The notes beneath the pieces were generated by a model that was given only the letters and a program-made list of their open reading frames with translations, was not told where the DNA came from and searched no databases. Positions 63,008-64,000 of a DNA stretch of 64,000 nt are shown here, piece after piece (positions within the stretch are counted from its first letter, which is position 1; the number at the start of each line of letters is the position of its first letter). The translations under genes were made by a program, and so were the position numbers. Source of the DNA: Pelosinus baikalensis (lineage in GTDB: Bacteria > Bacillota > Negativicutes > DSM-13327); NCBI RefSeq assembly GCF_020819555.1, contig NZ_JAJHJB010000027.1, positions 1 through 64,000 of the forward strand, written 5' to 3'.

Positions 63008-63109
63008 TGAACCACAAAGGCACAATGCCGTTATGCGGCACACAAAGGAAAACATTAAAAATAAGTTATAAATAAATCCACTTTGTGTCCTTTGCGTCTT
63101 TGTGGTTCA
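63008..63109. repeat. interspersed inverted repeat, copy 6
   Basis: 102 bp with perfect 12-bp ends TGAACCACAAAG and CTTTGTGGTTCA, and inner GTGTCCTTTGCG. A small inner stem GCCG-TTAT-GCGGC lies near the left end. Between tuf copy 2 and rpmG. Confidence 0.88.
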
Positions 63110-63114
63110 TAATA

Positions 63115-63143
63115 TTAAAAAAGCCTGGAACGAGTCCAAGCTT
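63115..63143 (-). terminator. terminator after tuf copy 2
   Basis: In the transcript AAGCTTGGA, loop CTCGT, TCCAGGCTT with one G-U, then six T. Confidence 0.85.
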
Positions 63144-63162
63144 TCTTTTTTTTGATTTTATA

Positions 63163-64000
63163 TTATGCTTCGATAGCAGTAACTACGCCAGCACCAACAG
63201 TACGACCACCTTCGCGAATCGCGAAACGTAAACCTTCTTCAAGTGCAATTGGAGTGATAAGCTCAATCGACATTTGAATGTTGTCACCAGGCATAACCAT
63301 TTCTACACCTTCTGGCAGATTTACTACACCAGTAACGTCTGTTGTACGGAAGTAGAATTGTGGACGATAGTTGGTAAAGAACGGAGTATGACGACCGCCT
63401 TCTTCTTTAGACAGTACATATACTTCTGCTTTGTACTTCGTGTGTTGGATGATAGAACCAGGTTTAGCCAATACTTGACCGCGCTCGATATCTTTACGTT
63501 CAACACCACGAAGAAGTGCACCAATGTTATCTCCTGCTACTGCAGAATCCAAAAGTTTACGGAACATTTCTACCCCGGTTACTACTACAGTTCTAGGTTT
63601 TTCAGTCATACCAACGATTTCAATGTTGTCGCCAACTTTGATTTCACCACGTTCTACACGGCCAGTAGCAACTGTCCCACGACCAGTAATGGTGAATACG
63701 TCTTCAACAGGCATTAAGAAAGGTTTGTCTGTTGCACGTACTGGAGTTGGAATGTACTCATCTACTTTATCCATCAGATCAAATATTTTTCCGCACCATT
63801 TGCATTCGCGACTTGCGCAACCGCAGTTAAGCGCTTGTACAGCGGAACCACACACTACAGGAATATCATCACCAGGGAATTCATAGCTGGAAAGAAGTTC
63901 ACGAACTTCCATTTCAACCAATTCGATTAATTCATCATCATCAACCAAGTCAGCTTTGTTCAAGAACACTACCATGGAAGGTACGCCTACTTGACGAGAC
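63163..64000 (-). CDS. tuf: elongation factor Tu, copy 2 (5' part beyond right edge)
   Basis: The last about 278 codons of a second tuf; by comparison with copy 1 the start would lie near 64365. The ATG at 63975 is internal. The visible protein matches copy 1 exactly, Cys-rich insert included. At DNA level only five silent changes are seen, all within the last about 45 nt of the gene. Confidence 0.97.
   Translation of the reverse strand, partial: SRQVGVPSMVVFLNKADLVDDDELIELVEMEVRELLSSYEFPGDDIPVVCGSAVQALNCGCASRECKWCGKIFDLMDKVDEYIPTPVRATDKPFLMPVEDVFTITGRGTVATGRVERGEIKVGDNIEIVGMTEKPRTVVVTGVEMFRKLLDSAVAGDNIGALLRGVERKDIERGQVLAKPGSIIQHTKYKAEVYVLSKEEGGRHTPFFTNYRPQFYFRTTDVTGVVNLPEGVEMVMPGDNIQMSIELITPIALEEGLRFAIREGGRTVGAGVVTAIEA

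Noticed and set aside
63163..63975. EF-Tu starting at the internal ATG 63975
   Set aside because: Alignment with the first tuf shows the gene continues past the right edge; this ATG is a mid-protein Met.

Overview
The window reads as low-GC Firmicutes/Bacillota chromosome. The features behind this are the str-S10-spc-alpha ribosomal gene order, Zn-type uS14, an L7Ae-like gene beside rpsL, a KOW gene between map and infA, ECF transporter genes after rplQ, and long AT-rich spacers. A Cys-rich insert in EF-Tu and the overall style suggest a Negativicutes of the Pelosinus/Sporomusa kind. That genus-level placement is inference, not demonstrated. Almost every gene is on the minus strand, so transcription runs from high to low coordinates.

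Region A (about 23.0-64.0 kb) is the translation/transcription core. In transcription order it holds a second tuf (cut by the right edge), rpmG, tRNA-Trp, secE, nusG, rplKAJL, rpoBC, an L7Ae-like gene, rpsLG, fusA and tuf. The S10, spc and alpha clusters follow, with secY, adk, map and infA inside them, then ecfA1A2T, a HelD-like helicase, truA, rplM and rpsI. RNA control is visible as an L10-type leader before rplJ, a structured leader before rpsJ, two tandem terminators between rplL and rpoB, and a strong promoter before rplM.

Region B (about 19.4-23.0 kb) is an accessory strip of small genes. It contains a broken LigB/AmmeMemoRadiSam-type fragment, a secreted hypothetical protein, two very short membrane proteins and three other small hypothetical genes. 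One short membrane protein sits in a convergent promoter pair laid out like a type I toxin-antitoxin locus. The strip also holds a long hairpin and copies of an interspersed inverted repeat that recurs across the window, including between the ribosomal operons.

Region C (1 to about 19.3 kb) is the front half of a trans-AT polyketide synthase cluster of the pks/bacillaene type. In transcription order it has a PksB-like hydrolase, a LoaP-type NusG paralog, a leader with an intrinsic terminator, a PksD-like acyl hydrolase and a decayed acyltransferase relic. Next comes the beta-branching set: donor ACP, decarboxylating KS, HMG synthase and PksH-type enoyl-CoA hydratase. Then come a PksE-like AT-ER, an LnmK-like double-hot-dog protein, twin stand-alone ACPs, an AMP ligase and an SDR. 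The last gene is a giant AT-less PKS with ACP-KS-DH-KR-ACP-ACP-KS, running off the left edge. The AT-ER would supply malonyl units in trans and the PksD-like protein would clear stalled chains. The PksF/G/H set, and possibly the LnmK-like protein with its ACPs, would install a beta-alkyl branch or a starter. LoaP would let polymerase pass the terminators in this very long operon.

The observations most worth following are: the LnmK-like/twin-ACP/ligase/SDR block, the LoaP leader, the candidate type I toxin-antitoxin locus at 20.73-21.01 kb, the acyltransferase relic, the repeat family, and the Cys-rich EF-Tu with signs of gene conversion between the two tuf copies.
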